Positions 4,821 through 5,486 of a DNA stretch of 5,486 nucleotides are shown one piece after another (the stretch's first letter is position 1; every line of letters starts with the position of its first letter). This DNA comes from JANNGZ01 sp031404155 (lineage in GTDB: Bacteria; Pseudomonadota; Gammaproteobacteria; Burkholderiales; Burkholderiaceae_C). The stretch covers positions 1 through 5,486 of the forward strand of contig JANNGZ010000243.1 in assembly GCA_031404155.1 (NCBI GenBank), in the 5' to 3' direction. Position numbers and translations under genes: made by a program. The notes beneath the pieces were generated by a model. That model did not search any database, was not told where the DNA came from, and saw only the letters and a program-made list of their open reading frames with translations.

Positions 4821-5486
4821 TCACGCCGGCGTCGTGCTCGCTGGCCGTGAGCTCTTCTCCGCGATCCGCGCCAGCAAGGTTTGCCATGACTTGGCGAACG
4901 CCTGCACACCTTCACTCTGCAGGCGCACGGCGAGCGCGTCGCAGTCCACACCTTTGCGTCGAACCGCGTCGAGCACCGCGTCGGCCTCGGCGCTCGCGGC
5001 ATCGATGCCGTCGCCCAGGCGGCCATGCTCCGCATACGCGAGCAGTGTCGCATCCGGGATCGTGTTGATCGTGTCCGGCGCGGCCAGCGCTTGAACGTAC
5101 AGCGTGTCGGGGGCGGCGGGGTCCTTGCTGCCGGTGCTGGCCCAGAGCAGGCGCTGCGGCCGGGCGCCGGCGGCCGCCAGGTCGAGCCAGCGTTTCGAAG
5201 CGAGCAACTCGCGGTACGCCTGGTAGGTTTTTGTCGCCACCGCGATGCCCAGCCGGTTGTGCCAGCGCGGCGGCAAGCTCTGCTTCGCCGCCACGTCCCA
5301 GCGGCTCACAAAGAGCGATGCGACCGAGGCAACCTTGGGATCGAAGCCCGCCTCGATGCGGCGTTCGAGCGCGCTCAAGTACGCGTTCGCCGACGCCAGG
5401 TATTGCTCGCGCGAGAACAACAAGGTGACGTTGATCGGAACGCCGTTGAAGATCGATTGCTCTATCGCCGGGACACCTTCGGGCGT
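4821..5486 (-). CDS. tal: Transaldolase, C-terminal part (partial)
   Basis: The last 221 residues of a long-form transaldolase are present; the N-terminus lies beyond the right edge. The enzyme moves a dihydroxyacetone unit from sedoheptulose 7-phosphate to glyceraldehyde 3-phosphate in the cytoplasmic non-oxidative pentose phosphate pathway. Diagnostic stretches are TPEGVPAIEQSIFNGVPINV at the window edge, then TLLFSREQYL, DPKVASVASLFVSRWD, ARPQRLLWASTGSKDP and ALAAPDTINTIPDATL, followed by the family's helical C-terminus with FAKSWQTLL. In the family's K-(I/V)-P-(A/G)-T motif the Schiff-base lysine lies four residues before the first residue seen, so it is just outside the window. No frameshift is seen. 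Apparent starts inside this region, such as TTG at 5423, are internal codons. The gene lies on the same strand as the injection system operon, but 614 bp and a repeat element separate them, so co-transcription is unlikely. Confidence 0.94.
   Translation of the reverse strand, partial: TPEGVPAIEQSIFNGVPINVTLLFSREQYLASANAYLSALERRIEAGFDPKVASVASLFVSRWDVAAKQSLPPRWHNRLGIAVATKTYQAYRELLASKRWLDLAAAGARPQRLLWASTGSKDPAAPDTLYVQALAAPDTINTIPDATLLAYAEHGRLGDGIDAASAEADAVLDAVRRKGVDCDALAVRLQSEGVQAFAKSWQTLLARIAEKSSRPASTTPA

Noticed and set aside
4460..5053. Open frames on both strands across 4299-5053 that give repeated Gly/Ala/Pro-rich peptides
   Set aside because: They translate the two arms of the inverted repeat, so the peptide similarity comes from the DNA repeat. 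The short tail translating as WPSLIDALKHESSS (minus strand, near 4465-4510) looks protein-like and could be a gene remnant, but is too short to claim.

Overview
The window is very GC-rich and its proteins look most like those of Burkholderiales (Betaproteobacteria). The organism call rests on base composition, on the style of the transaldolase and on GC-rich intergenic repeats of a kind I associate with that order. It is an inference, not a database result. All convincing genes lie on the minus strand, so the region is best read from right to left.

Right edge (5486-4821): the C-terminal two thirds of a long-form transaldolase, a housekeeping pentose-phosphate enzyme whose N-terminus lies outside the window. 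Next, 4820-4207 is a 614-bp non-coding block. Its distal part (4510-4816) is a structured repeat element: two near-identical inverted arms of about 60-68 bp around a hairpin-rich core, with a perfect 31-bp tandem duplication that ends 4 bp from the transaldolase stop. Its proximal part carries a near-perfect sigma-54 (RpoN) -24/-12 promoter motif at 4304-4289, reading into the downstream genes, with two dyad symmetries at the distance expected for an enhancer-binding activator.

Left of that (4206-1) is the head of a contractile injection system operon of the extracellular/phage-tail-like class (eCIS; Afp, PVC and MAC relatives). The order is: a 98-aa winged-helix-like small protein; a possible 24-aa translationally coupled peptide; tail sheath; tail tube; a gp26/T4-baseplate-like assembly protein with two CxxC pairs; a disordered Ala/Pro/Arg-rich protein with conserved ends; and the start of a DUF4255 (Afp16/Pvc16-type tail-terminator) protein running off the left edge. 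Several junctions overlap by 1-4 nt, which supports one transcript. The exception is a 103-nt gap after the tube gene that holds strong hairpins, placed where the operon passes from high-copy structural parts (sheath, tube) to low-copy parts.

Together the sheath contracts around the tube, the DUF4255 protein is expected to cap the tail, and the gp26-like and disordered proteins probably help baseplate or hub assembly. Spike, baseplate wedge, AAA+ ATPase, tail fibre and payload genes are not in the window and would be expected further left. The most interesting inference is sigma-54-dependent, activator-controlled expression of this injection system.
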